DNA of 64,000 bases. Source: Pseudomonadota bacterium. GTDB lineage: Bacteria; Pseudomonadota; Gammaproteobacteria; Burkholderiales; Sulfuricellaceae. Every line of letters begins with the position of its first letter. The first letter of the stretch is position 1. The notes beneath the pieces were generated by a model. That model was not told the DNA's origin. It made no database searches and saw nothing but the letters and a program-made list of their open reading frames with translations. Both the position numbers and the translations under genes were made by a program. Below are positions 40,035 to 47,880 of the stretch, one piece after another. The DNA lies in contig JAJYXP010000029.1 of NCBI GenBank assembly GCA_021801705.1, positions 1 through 64,000 on the forward strand, written 5' to 3'.

Positions 40035-41108
40035 ATGAAAATTACGCACAAATTCCTCGCCGGTGTGATCGCAATGTCGGCACTGATGCCGCTGTCACTG
40101 CTGCCCATCCAGGCACAAGCACAACAATACAGCCAATCCCAGGCAACGCCACGAATTGAAGGCTTCAGTGTCGATGAGGTACGCCGTCTGGATCCTGGTG
40201 TCGAACTCGATTTCGCCATATACGGCACGCCAGGCGGCCAGGCGACCTTGCGCATTGCCGGCGCGACGCGCAATCTGACCCTGGTTGAAACTGAAGCCGG
40301 CCTGTATGAAGGCACCTACATCATCAGCAGTCGCGACAGGATTGAAGCGCGCAGCCCGGTAACCGCCAATCTGCGTGTAGGAAATCAGGTCTCCAGCGCA
40401 GTTCTGAATGAATCCCTGCAAGTCGGCGTCGGTTACCACAGTGATAAAGCCATGCCGGGGCCGCAGCCAAGAATCGAGAGCTTCGATGTCGAGCCGGTTG
40501 CTGACTTGAGCGGCGGTAATGATTTGCGGTTCACGGTACTCGGCACCCCCGGTGGCAAAGTGGATCTTGCCATCAAGGGCGTCAAAGGCAAGGTTCTTTT
40601 GCCAGAAGTGAACAGCGGCGAATACGCCATCACCTACACGATCAGGAATCGCGACCGGATCAAATCGAACAGCGTCGTGACGGCCAATCTGCGCGTGGGT
40701 GAGCGGGTTACCAGCGTTACCCTGGGCAAAGCCTTGCAAAGCGCCTCCGCACCAGTGCGCGCCGCCCGCATCTGCAATAACTGCGGTACGGTTGAAGCGG
40801 TCAATCTCGTCGAAGTCAAAGGCGAAGGAGGCTATCTTGGCACGATCGGCGGCGGTGTCGTCGGCGCTTTGCTGGGTAGCCAGATCGGCGAAGGCCGTGG
40901 TCGTACCGCAGCTCAAATCGCCGGCGCCTTAGGCGGTGCGTATGCGGGTCATACCATCGAAGGCAACGTGCGCAAATCGAGTCACTATGAAGTATTGGTT
41001 CGCCTGCAAAATGGCGCGACGCAAACCGTTAGCTTTGCAGCCGAACCTGGCTATCGGGTTGGCGATAAAGTTAAAATCAACGATGGCGTAATCGTGCGCA
41101 ATCCCTGA
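40035..41108 (+). CDS. Exported protein: two Ig-like repeats plus glycine-zipper domain
   Basis: A 357-residue exported protein (signal ends LPIQAQAQQ). Two tandem ~95-residue repeats begin PRIEGFSVDEVRRLDPGVELDFAIYGTPGGQATL and PRIESFDVEPVADLSGGNDLRFTVLGTPGGKVDL. Each ends with a Y-T/I-I..RDRI..S.VTANLRVG motif, a beta-sandwich-like unit. A CxxC (ICNNCGTVEAV), a glycine-zipper 2TM segment (GTIGGGVVGALLGSQIGEGRGRTAAQIAGALGGAYAGHTIE) and a SlyB-like C-terminal domain (YEVLVRLQNGATQTVSF..GDKVKINDG) follow. The frame is open upstream to 39921, but AGGTGAAACTC sets the ATG at 40035. It is a probable outer-membrane-associated protein. Confidence 0.85.
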   Translation: MKITHKFLAGVIAMSALMPLSLLPIQAQAQQYSQSQATPRIEGFSVDEVRRLDPGVELDFAIYGTPGGQATLRIAGATRNLTLVETEAGLYEGTYIISSRDRIEARSPVTANLRVGNQVSSAVLNESLQVGVGYHSDKAMPGPQPRIESFDVEPVADLSGGNDLRFTVLGTPGGKVDLAIKGVKGKVLLPEVNSGEYAITYTIRNRDRIKSNSVVTANLRVGERVTSVTLGKALQSASAPVRAARICNNCGTVEAVNLVEVKGEGGYLGTIGGGVVGALLGSQIGEGRGRTAAQIAGALGGAYAGHTIEGNVRKSSHYEVLVRLQNGATQTVSFAAEPGYRVGDKVKINDGVIVRNP

Positions 41109-41258
41109 ATCAAGATGCCGCTGACGGCGTGAAAGTTTCGCGCCGCGAAGCTCGACTTTGCGATATCGGCATGAGCGTCACTCGGGGCGGCATCGCCCGC
41201 AAGGTATGAGTTTTCGGCAAACACAGGCCATAAGTTCACAAATGTCCAAGGAGATAAC

Positions 41259-41414
41259 ATGAACATGACTTTAAACCTCGCCCCGCTGGTTTCGCTGATC
41301 GCTGGCATTCTCATTCTGCTTGTGCCGCGTCTGCTTAACTACATCGTCGCAATTTATTTGATTATTATCGGCTTGATCGGGCTGTTCGGTGGGAGCGGTT
41401 TTCATATCCGGTGA
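41259..41414 (+). CDS. DUF3096 small membrane protein
   Basis: A 51-residue, two-helix membrane protein: LAPLVSLIAGILILLVPRLLNYIVAIYLIIIGLIGLFGGSGFHIR. The LVPRLLNYIVAIYLIIIGLIGL core is the DUF3096 signature. AAGGAGATAAC precedes the ATG. The function is unknown. It lies among stress-type small membrane protein genes on the same strand. Confidence 0.85.
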   Translation: MNMTLNLAPLVSLIAGILILLVPRLLNYIVAIYLIIIGLIGLFGGSGFHIR

Positions 41415-41478
41415 GCGGGCGCCTAAGCTCGGCTTAGACAAGCTGCTCCGAAGCAGTCTAAATTAAGGATCCCACGCC

Positions 41479-41700
41479 ATGAAACAAGGTAAGCATCTCT
41501 CGATGATCCGCAGTTTCCATCTCGCGGACTGGTTTACGTTAGGGAATGCAGCCTGCGGCGTCGGTGCGATTTTCGCCGTGATGAGCTATTTGCAGAGCCA
41601 GGACGTGCTCGCATGCGGTATAAATGGATATGATCATCGCACCCTAAGCCAAACACTTTCGAACTTCGGCAGACATCGTTTCATTTTATCGAAACGATGA
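41479..41700 (+). pseudogene. Truncated pssA (CDP-diacylglycerol-serine O-phosphatidyltransferase)
   Basis: The first ~45 residues, MKQGKHLSMIRSFHLADWFT then LGNAACGVGAIFAVMSYLQS, match the N-terminus of PssA-type phosphatidylserine synthases. The DG(x)2AR(x)8G(x)3D(x)3D catalytic motif never appears. The frame instead runs into unrelated sequence (GYDHRTLSQTLSNFGRHRF) and stops at residue 73. It is a 5' gene fragment, not a functional enzyme. Confidence 0.75.
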
Positions 41701-41725
41701 CTACGAATCACAGGGTTTATATAAT

Positions 41726-42658
41726 CTACTGGGCCGCCTGCTGACGCTGATGCTCCTTACGTTTCATTTCGAGGTAATCATCCCGCTCTAGTTCATGCAA
41801 CTGGCGGGCATACTGATCTGTGGCGTTATACCAATACTGCAACCGTTTCTCTAACTGATCCTTAGGTCTTGTGGCCAACGCGGCAAGATAAGCATCGATA
41901 GCCAGATAATAGCGCATGGTGTTGCGCTCCACCACTCCGCGTATCCCTTTAATATAGGCAGGCTGGCCATTAGGCAGTTTGCCGGTGACGGTAAACCCGA
42001 CCTTGCCACTGCCGATTGTTGCCAAGTAGCCTTGCATGGCGAGGCGACCAGTCAAACCAAAGGCGTAGGCATAGGTGACATGCAGAAAGGTGCGCCCATT
42101 TTGAACCGGTGTGGCTTCAAGCCAGATGCGATAGTCACGGGTGCTCAAGGGTCCGTTCTCGGCATTGAGTTCCAATGCAAAATAATCCGGCGTCGTGATC
42201 ACTCCGCGATAATTGAACTCGAGACGATGGGCATCCGCCAGCGGCTGATAGTATTTCCTGCCGAGATTCACGGTGAGCACCGTGTCGGCCTGGTTGCGGT
42301 AAGCATGGCAGTATTTAACATTCATGTGCAGTATCAGCACATCACACCAATGCGCCGGGTTGTTGAGCGCCACATTAACGGCGGCAAACGGATAATCAAT
42401 CACGGCATAGATTTCGCCCTTCAAATCGTGCGAGGATTCCATAGAATTAAGATAGAGCGCACGTTGAAACTGATTGTTGCGTAGCTGCTTGCCCAATTCC
42501 GTGTACTTGGCGCGTAGCGGCACGTTGGATATATCTGACTCGGCGCCAAAAGACCTCTCGATGGCGAACCCTACACTGCAGATAAGCACAAAAACCGACA
42601 TCCATCGTAGCGACCTTGCCTTGAATGCCTGGCTAAAAAAAATATGCTTTATCCTCAT
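41726..42658 (-). CDS. Exported protein of unknown function
   Basis: A 310-residue protein. An N-terminal signal or anchor (RSLRWMSVFVLICSVGFAIERSFG) is followed by a soluble domain with recurring aromatic residues (YPFAAVNVALNNPAHWCDVLILHMNVKYCHAY, TVLTVNLGRKYYQPLADAHRLEF, YRIWLEATPVQNGRTFLHVTYAYAFG). The C-terminus is basic and helical (QLEKRLQYWYNATDQYARQLHELERDDYLEMKRKEHQRQQ). I do not recognise the family; the beta-rich middle is reminiscent of START/SRPBCC-like lipid-binding folds, only by eye. It starts 37 bp after the phospholipase-D-like gene, probably in one operon, which would fit a role with lipids. Confidence 0.65.
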   Translation of the reverse strand: MRIKHIFFSQAFKARSLRWMSVFVLICSVGFAIERSFGAESDISNVPLRAKYTELGKQLRNNQFQRALYLNSMESSHDLKGEIYAVIDYPFAAVNVALNNPAHWCDVLILHMNVKYCHAYRNQADTVLTVNLGRKYYQPLADAHRLEFNYRGVITTPDYFALELNAENGPLSTRDYRIWLEATPVQNGRTFLHVTYAYAFGLTGRLAMQGYLATIGSGKVGFTVTGKLPNGQPAYIKGIRGVVERNTMRYYLAIDAYLAALATRPKDQLEKRLQYWYNATDQYARQLHELERDDYLEMKRKEHQRQQAAQ

Positions 42659-42695
42659 TACAAAAACCCGGTTTGAATCAGCACATGCTGACGGA

Positions 42696-44090
42696 TTACA
42701 ACCAGCGTGCCCACAAACGCGCCGCCCTTTCCTTGATGAGGGAGACGATCGAACGATTTCTCCAAGCTTCGAGCGTAACGAGTTTGGACGATGCCAGGTC
42801 TTTCTCGAACAGGGCCTGCATTTGCGCACCGAAATCCTGCCCCAGCATGACTGCGTTGATTTCCTGGTTGTGGATGAAGCTACGCCAGTCGAGATTGGTT
42901 GAGCCTACGGTTGACCAGACACCGTCTATGAGCGCGGTTTTGGCATGCAGCAATGCATCTTGCCGCTCATAGATTTTTACGCCGGCGCTCAGTAGCTCAT
43001 CGTAATAAGAACGCGATGCGTAATACACCAGTACCGAATCTATTTTTTCGGGCAACAACAGCCTCACGTCTACTCCACGCTGAACCGCCTCCTTCAGTGC
43101 GGCAAGCAGTTGCGGGTCGGGGACAAAATAGGCATTGGTCAGAAGAACCTGGGTTTCCGCACTATTGATGGCGGAGAGCAAGGTTGCATAGATCTGGCTG
43201 TAAGCCTCCTCGGGCGAACTTCCGATGGCACGAACCACCTCATTGCCCTTGCTACCCGGCTCAGGGAAATAATTTCTAGACGCCAATGGCTCGCCTTTTT
43301 GCTCGCTCCATGTCGCCATAAACAGTTTCTGGAATTCGCTGACAACTGGTCCCGCCATACGCAAATGGGTATCGCGCCATGGCGGATTGTCTTTGGTCGG
43401 TTGGGATCTGCCGAATGACCCGCTGGAATATACGCTGCTGATATTGATACCGCCGACAAAGGCAATCTGCCCATCCACTATCAATAGCTTACGGTGATCA
43501 CGCCGGTTGACTTGCCAGCCCTTACGCGCCAGAAGAGGATTAATCGGATTGAATTCCAGAACATTCACGCCGCTTTCCTGCAGCGGTTTGAAGAACTCCT
43601 TGGGCGTGTTGAGGGCTCCCACGCTATCGTAAATAAGGTTTACCTGCACACCGCTGCGTTGCTTGCTGATCAATAGCTCAGCAAAACGCCGCCCGATCTC
43701 ATCATCTTCGATGATGTAGGTCTCCATATTGATATGATCCTTCGCATTCTTTATGGCTGCGAACATGGCGTTATAAGTTGTCGGACCATCGACCAGGAGC
43801 TCAACTTTGTTGCCCACCACCAGCGGGCTGCCGACAATCTCCGCTTCCAGTGCCAGATGTTTATCGAAGATATTGGTATCTGCGCCATCACGCTTAAGTC
43901 TGGCGAGAATCGCCTTGCTCTGCTGGGCAGTCAGGGGGCCATGCGCACCATCGAGCTGCACAGGATGCGATGGCTGCATCGCCATGTCGGGCACCAGGGT
44001 GGGTATAGTGCCACAAGCTGCGAGCAGCGCCAGGCAAAGCGTTGCTGCAAGTTTTGCAATACTCACATACCCAATTTTCTGTATGACCAT
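42696..44090 (-). CDS. Phospholipase D-like lipoprotein (cardiolipin synthase type)
   Basis: A 464-residue predicted lipoprotein (MVIQKIGYVSIAKLAATLCLALLAAC, lipobox LLAAC). It has two HKD motifs: HRKLLIVDGQIAFVGGINIS and HAKTALIDGVWSTVGSTNLDWRSF. NAMFAAIKNAKDHINMETYIIEDDEIG is also typical of ClsA/ClsB-type enzymes that exchange phosphatidyl groups to make cardiolipin. A lipoprotein signal in place of two membrane helices is unusual for Cls and suggests a periplasmic-side enzyme. The ATG at 44090 is preceded by GGAGGAGAGGCTG. Palindrome site 7 lies 133 bp upstream, between this gene and csbD. Confidence 0.87.
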   Translation of the reverse strand: MVIQKIGYVSIAKLAATLCLALLAACGTIPTLVPDMAMQPSHPVQLDGAHGPLTAQQSKAILARLKRDGADTNIFDKHLALEAEIVGSPLVVGNKVELLVDGPTTYNAMFAAIKNAKDHINMETYIIEDDEIGRRFAELLISKQRSGVQVNLIYDSVGALNTPKEFFKPLQESGVNVLEFNPINPLLARKGWQVNRRDHRKLLIVDGQIAFVGGINISSVYSSGSFGRSQPTKDNPPWRDTHLRMAGPVVSEFQKLFMATWSEQKGEPLASRNYFPEPGSKGNEVVRAIGSSPEEAYSQIYATLLSAINSAETQVLLTNAYFVPDPQLLAALKEAVQRGVDVRLLLPEKIDSVLVYYASRSYYDELLSAGVKIYERQDALLHAKTALIDGVWSTVGSTNLDWRSFIHNQEINAVMLGQDFGAQMQALFEKDLASSKLVTLEAWRNRSIVSLIKERAARLWARWL

Positions 44091-44222
44091 CAGCCTCTCC
44101 TCCAAGCCGTTATCATGATCTTCCCACTCATTGAAGAATGGACAAATCTGCATAAGCAGTTAGCAGGTATCCAGTGTTACCGGGGCAAGTTCAATATTAA
44201 TCCTGCCAATCCACTTTTGTTT

Positions 44223-44238
44223 GTTCGCCAGCGCACAG
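44223..44238. promoter_or_regulatory. CRP/FNR-like palindrome, site 7
   Basis: TGTTCGCCAGCGCACA is followed by GACGCG. It lies in the divergent gap between the phospholipase-D-like gene (133 bp) and csbD (120 bp). Confidence 0.45.
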
Positions 44239-44358
44239 ACGCGACAAGACTTCCGCGATAATCTGAGCACCATTGAGGCTGGGAGGTGGCCATGCCGCAG
44301 CACCATTCTGTGCAGGGTGGCCAGTCGCAATACTCAATTCACGATAAAGGAGACAAAA

Positions 44359-44571
44359 ATGAACTGGGATCAAATCGAAGGAAATTGGAAACAATTGAAG
44401 GGCAATATCAAGCAGCAGTGGGGCAAGCTGACCGATGATCATCTGGATGTGATTGCAGGCAAGCGAGAACAACTGGCCGGAAAGATTCAGGAAGTCTACG
44501 GCACCACTAAAGAGGAAGCAGAAAAGCAGATTTCCGAGTGGCAGGCCAGCCAGAAAGACAAACCTCACTAA
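44359..44571 (+). CDS. CsbD family stress protein
   Basis: A 70-residue, highly charged helical protein: MNWDQIEGNWKQLKGNIKQQ, WGKLTDDHLDVIAGKREQLA, GKIQEVYGTTKEEAEKQI. This is the classic CsbD family (general-stress proteins in Bacillus and many proteobacteria), whose molecular role is unknown. AAAGGAGACAAAA precedes the ATG. It is probably cytoplasmic. Confidence 0.95.
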   Translation: MNWDQIEGNWKQLKGNIKQQWGKLTDDHLDVIAGKREQLAGKIQEVYGTTKEEAEKQISEWQASQKDKPH

Positions 44572-44646
44572 CGCGATGCGTGTTTGCACGCAAATACCGA
44601 CGTCAATCGCTTCACCATAACCAGACAATTTAACGGAACCATCATC

Positions 44647-45258
44647 ATGAATAAAATCAATCTCAGTGCGATCGTGCTGGCAATCAGCCTTGCGTATAGC
44701 GTTAACGCCATGGCGCAAAACATGTCGAAGAGCGAATACAAGGCTGCCGAGAAAAGCATCTCGGCCGAGTACAAGTCCGCCAAGACGAATTGTGGTTCAT
44801 TTTCCGCTAACGCCAAAGATATCTGCATGGCTGAAGCAAAGGGCAAGGAAAAGGTCGCGAAAGCCGAACTCAACGCGCGCAACAAGCCTTCTAAAAAAGC
44901 GGACTATGAAGTCAGTGTTGCCAAGGTAGAAGCAGATTACGCGGTCGCCAAGGAAAAGTGCGATGACAAAGCCGGCAACGACAAGGACGTCTGCGTGAAA
45001 GAAGCCAAGGCCGCCCTGGTGAGCGCAAAAGCCGACGCCAAAGCACAGTTGAAATCCTCGAAGGCAAATGCAACAGCCCGCGAAGAGACCTCCGAGGCCC
45101 GCATGAAGGCGCAAGAAAAAGGCAGCGAAGCGCGTCAGGACGCAGCCGCGGCCAAGCGTGACGCGGATTATGCAGTAGCGAAAGAAAAATGCGATGCAAT
45201 GGCGGGAACCGCCAAGGAAAGTTGTGTGGCCGATGCAAAGAAGCGCTTCGGCAAATAA
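44647..45258 (+). CDS. Exported Ala/Lys-rich coiled-coil protein with paired cysteines
   Basis: A 203-residue protein with a signal peptide (NLSAIVLAISLAYSVNAMAQ) and a long Ala/Lys/Glu-rich helical body. A unit of the form ADYxVAKEKCDxxAGxxKxxCVxxAK occurs twice (VEADYAVAKEKCDDKAGNDKDVCVKEAK and DADYAVAKEKCDAMAGTAKESCVADAK), with a related earlier unit (EYKSAKTNCGSFSANAKDICMAEAK). Each unit has two Cys about 10-11 apart, well placed for a disulfide across a helical hairpin. I do not know a function; similar proteins occur near csbD in betaproteobacteria as far as I recall. Confidence 0.72.
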   Translation: MNKINLSAIVLAISLAYSVNAMAQNMSKSEYKAAEKSISAEYKSAKTNCGSFSANAKDICMAEAKGKEKVAKAELNARNKPSKKADYEVSVAKVEADYAVAKEKCDDKAGNDKDVCVKEAKAALVSAKADAKAQLKSSKANATAREETSEARMKAQEKGSEARQDAAAAKRDADYAVAKEKCDAMAGTAKESCVADAKKRFGK

Positions 45259-45312
45259 ACTACCGGGCAGGAATTTCCCTGGCACCGGATGTTAAACATG
45301 GAGGTATTCCAA

Positions 45313-45528
45313 ATGAACACGATACATAAATTAGCAGTGAATGCGGTAATTGTAAGCATACTGTTCGACCTGGGTGGTTGTGCCGGAATGTCGACGCAGG
45401 ATAAAAATACTGCGATCGGCGCCGGTGTCGGCGCTGTGGGCGGCTCCGTCATGACCGGCGGCAGCGCCGCCGGCACGGTGGGTGGCGCGGCGGTAGGCGG
45501 CGTTATTGGCCACGAAATCAGTAAATAA
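45313..45528 (+). CDS. Small glycine-zipper lipoprotein (OsmB-like)
   Basis: A 71-residue predicted lipoprotein (MNTIHKLAVNAVIVSILFDL then GGC). A glycine-zipper domain makes up almost all of the mature part (NTAIGAGVGAVGGSVMTGGSAAGTVGGAAVGGVIGHEI). This resembles OsmB-type osmotic-stress lipoproteins. The start at 45313 is supported by GGAGGTATTCCAA; the upstream ATG would place the signal too far in. Confidence 0.83.
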   Translation: MNTIHKLAVNAVIVSILFDLGGCAGMSTQDKNTAIGAGVGAVGGSVMTGGSAAGTVGGAAVGGVIGHEISK

Positions 45529-45617
45529 CACGCTTCATTTATGCAACAGATGCAACCAGCCCAATGGGTGCGGGCGCGGCTGTATGCATAGCCCATGTGT
45601 GGCCTGCTATCGCCTTA

Positions 45618-45633
45618 TTTGCGATACCGCACA
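45618..45633 (+). promoter_or_regulatory. CRP/FNR-like palindrome, site 8
   Basis: TTTGCGATACCGCACA is followed by GAAG. It lies 121 bp from its left end to the gene start at 45739. The left arm is degenerate and the right arm matches the best sites. Confidence 0.45.
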
Positions 45634-45738
45634 GAAGTGCCTGGGTAAGCGCAGGAAGTATGTAAAGAGTTAGCGTTGGCGTCGCATTCCGATGACAACC
45701 ATGACGCCGACTTTGGTTATCGAACTGGAGGTCACAAA

Positions 45739-46551
45739 ATGCTGAAAAATCGCCACGTATTCATTGTGCTCGGGATGCTGTTGTCCTCAGTGGCTTCTGC
45801 TGCTGTTCAGGTGAGCATCGGCATCGGGCTTCCAAACGTAAGCATCGGGATCAACCTGCCGGCATACCCGCAACTTGTCCGCGTGCCAGGTTACCCGGTC
45901 TATTACGCGCCTCGACTGGAAGCGAACTTCTTCTTTTACGACGGTATGTACTGGGTTTACCAGAATGATGAGTGGTACGCGAGTTCCTGGTACAACGGAC
46001 CCTGGTGGCTTGTGGGTCCGGAGGCTGTGCCGGTGTTCGTCCTGCGAATTCCTGTGCGCTACTACCGCCAGCCACCCGCATACTTCCGCGGGTGGCGGCC
46101 GGATGCGCCACCACGCTGGGGCGATCACTGGGGCCGTGATTGGGAACAGCGCAGAAGCGGTTGGGACAGATGGAACCGCCGCGCCGTCCCGCCGCCCGCC
46201 CCGCTGCCTGCCTACCAGCGGCAATATTCAGGGGATCGCTATCCCCGACAAGTGGAGCAGCAGCAGGAGCTTCACCAGCAGCGTTACCGTTACCAGCCGC
46301 GTGACCCCGTAGTGCGGCAACACTATCAGGAGCGGGCAGTGCAGGGAGCGCCTGAAGATAGAGGTTCCAGGCAGCAGGATATCCAGCGTTCTACTCCACG
46401 CCAGCAGGGTGGTCCAGCTGTCCAGCGCGAGCAGCAGATGCAAAGATCGCAGGACCGGGAAGAAAGGCAGCAAGGCAAGGACGCCACACGCGAGCAGAAA
46501 CGGATGGGTCAAGGGCAAGAACAGGAGCGCGGTCGGGATCGCAATGAGTAA
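45739..46551 (+). CDS. Exported aromatic- and Gln/Arg-rich protein
   Basis: A 270-residue exported protein (signal MLKNRHVFIVLGMLLSSVASA). The first mature part is rich in Tyr/Trp/Pro (VSIGIGLPNVSIGINLPAYPQLVRVPGYPVYYAPRLEANFFFYDGMYWVYQNDEWYASSWYNGPWW), the pattern of YXWGXW/DUF3300-like envelope proteins. The last ~110 residues are a low-complexity Gln/Arg/Glu tail that is probably disordered and strongly basic. ACTGGAGGTCACAAA precedes the ATG at 45739. The mature N-terminus resembles that of the next gene. The function is unknown. Confidence 0.75.
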   Translation: MLKNRHVFIVLGMLLSSVASAAVQVSIGIGLPNVSIGINLPAYPQLVRVPGYPVYYAPRLEANFFFYDGMYWVYQNDEWYASSWYNGPWWLVGPEAVPVFVLRIPVRYYRQPPAYFRGWRPDAPPRWGDHWGRDWEQRRSGWDRWNRRAVPPPAPLPAYQRQYSGDRYPRQVEQQQELHQQRYRYQPRDPVVRQHYQERAVQGAPEDRGSRQQDIQRSTPRQQGGPAVQREQQMQRSQDREERQQGKDATREQKRMGQGQEQERGRDRNE

Positions 46552-46657
46552 TACAAGCTGAGCCGATCTCAGCGAACTTAAATACGTAACGACAGGAAAG
46601 TCATCGGCTCATGTCTTCGTGCGTTAATCAAGAACCACTAACAACAGGGGATCCAAC

Positions 46658-47107
46658 ATGAAACATTTTCTGATCGCAGCTGCAGTAGCGGTAGCCGTTG
46701 CCACCGTCACCATCCCGGCACTCGCTGCCGACGTTGGAGTCTCGGTCAGCATCGGCCAACCCGGCTTCTATGGCCGGCTCGACATCGGCGGCTATCCGCC
46801 GCCACAAGTGATCTATCGTCAGCCGATGGTCATCGAACGGGTACCGATGGACCGCCCGCCGATCTATCTGCGCGTACCTCCCGGCCACGCCAAACATTGG
46901 AGCAAGAACTGTCACAAGTACAACGCCTGCGGCGAGCGGGTCTACTTTGTGAAAGATAATTGGTACAACCGCGAGTATGTTCCGCGTTACCAGGAAAAAC
47001 ATCGTGACTACAGGGATGACCGCCGCGACGAGCGCGGGGATGATCGTCGTGGGAAGCAAAAGAACGACCGCCACGGCAACGGTCAGGGCCAAGGTCGTGA
47101 TCGCTAA
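46658..47107 (+). CDS. Exported basic protein of unknown function
   Basis: A 149-residue exported protein (signal FLIAAAVAVAVATVTIPALA). A short conserved region (VGVSVSIGQPGFYGRLDIGGYPPPQVIYRQPMVIER..YLRVPPGHAKHWSKNCHKYNACGERVYFVKDNWYNREYVP) holds two Cys and matches a type of small periplasmic protein common in betaproteobacteria. It ends in an Asp/Arg/Gly/Gln low-complexity tail. Its opening resembles that of the preceding gene, so the two may be distant relatives. The function is unknown. Confidence 0.75.
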   Translation: MKHFLIAAAVAVAVATVTIPALAADVGVSVSIGQPGFYGRLDIGGYPPPQVIYRQPMVIERVPMDRPPIYLRVPPGHAKHWSKNCHKYNACGERVYFVKDNWYNREYVPRYQEKHRDYRDDRRDERGDDRRGKQKNDRHGNGQGQGRDR

Positions 47108-47200
47108 GGCATAGTCCACCTGTTTCCCCCGTCGCGTCCCCCGTCAACTAGGCGGCAGACGAGAGACTTGCTAACATCTGTTCATTCCGGTTAACCATTG

Positions 47201-47815
47201 ATGAACAGCCCCGCAGTGACTAACGAACGATTAAAGATTAGCGCCGTTATTCTGGCCGGAGGCCGGGCACGGCGCATGGGCGGCACCGACAAGGGGCTGG
47301 CGCTCCTGAACGGCCGCCCCCTGATCGCCTGGGTGCTGGAACGCATTGCGCCACAGGTCGATGAGCTGTTCATCAGCGCCAACCGCAACCTCGACCAATA
47401 CCGCCTCTTCGGTCACCCGGTGCTGCCTGACGCATCCCCCGACTTTCAGGGGCCGCTCGCCGGAATGCTCCGCGCCATGGCCGAAGCCGCCCATCCGCTG
47501 ATTCTAAGCGTGCCGTGCGATACCCCTTTTCTGCCTGACGATCTGGCTGGGCGATTGACTGACGCGCTTGAGGAAAGCGGCGCCGACATTGCCATCCCGG
47601 TTGCGGATGGGCAGGTTCACCGCGCGGTTTGCCTGTGCCGGCGGACACTCCTGCCCGGCCTGGAAAATTTTCTCGGCCAGGGCGGCCGCCGCGTCGGAGA
47701 ATGGCAGGCGCAGTTGAATCGCGTCGAGGTCGCGTTCAGTGATGCACAGGCATTTCTCAACCTCAACACACGGGAGGAGCTGGATGCCAGCGCAGAGAAT
47801 CCCGATGCGCGCTGA
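47201..47815 (+). CDS. mobA: Molybdenum cofactor guanylyltransferase
   Basis: A 204-residue enzyme that attaches GMP to molybdopterin to form the guanine-dinucleotide cofactor. It has the nucleotide-binding signature AVILAGGRARRMGGTDKGLALLNGRPLIAW at residues ~15-45, FISANRN, PDASPDFQGPLAGMLRAM and the metal-binding VPCDTPFLP. The ATG at 47201 directly follows a TTG that would add one residue. Its presence implies a molybdenum enzyme of the DMSO-reductase type elsewhere in the genome. Confidence 0.93.
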   Translation: MNSPAVTNERLKISAVILAGGRARRMGGTDKGLALLNGRPLIAWVLERIAPQVDELFISANRNLDQYRLFGHPVLPDASPDFQGPLAGMLRAMAEAAHPLILSVPCDTPFLPDDLAGRLTDALEESGADIAIPVADGQVHRAVCLCRRTLLPGLENFLGQGGRRVGEWQAQLNRVEVAFSDAQAFLNLNTREELDASAENPDAR

Positions 47816-47880
47816 CGCTTGTAATCAGGCAATATTCGGCCTAAGCTTGCGATGATTTATCTTATAGGTGAGTTAAAAAA

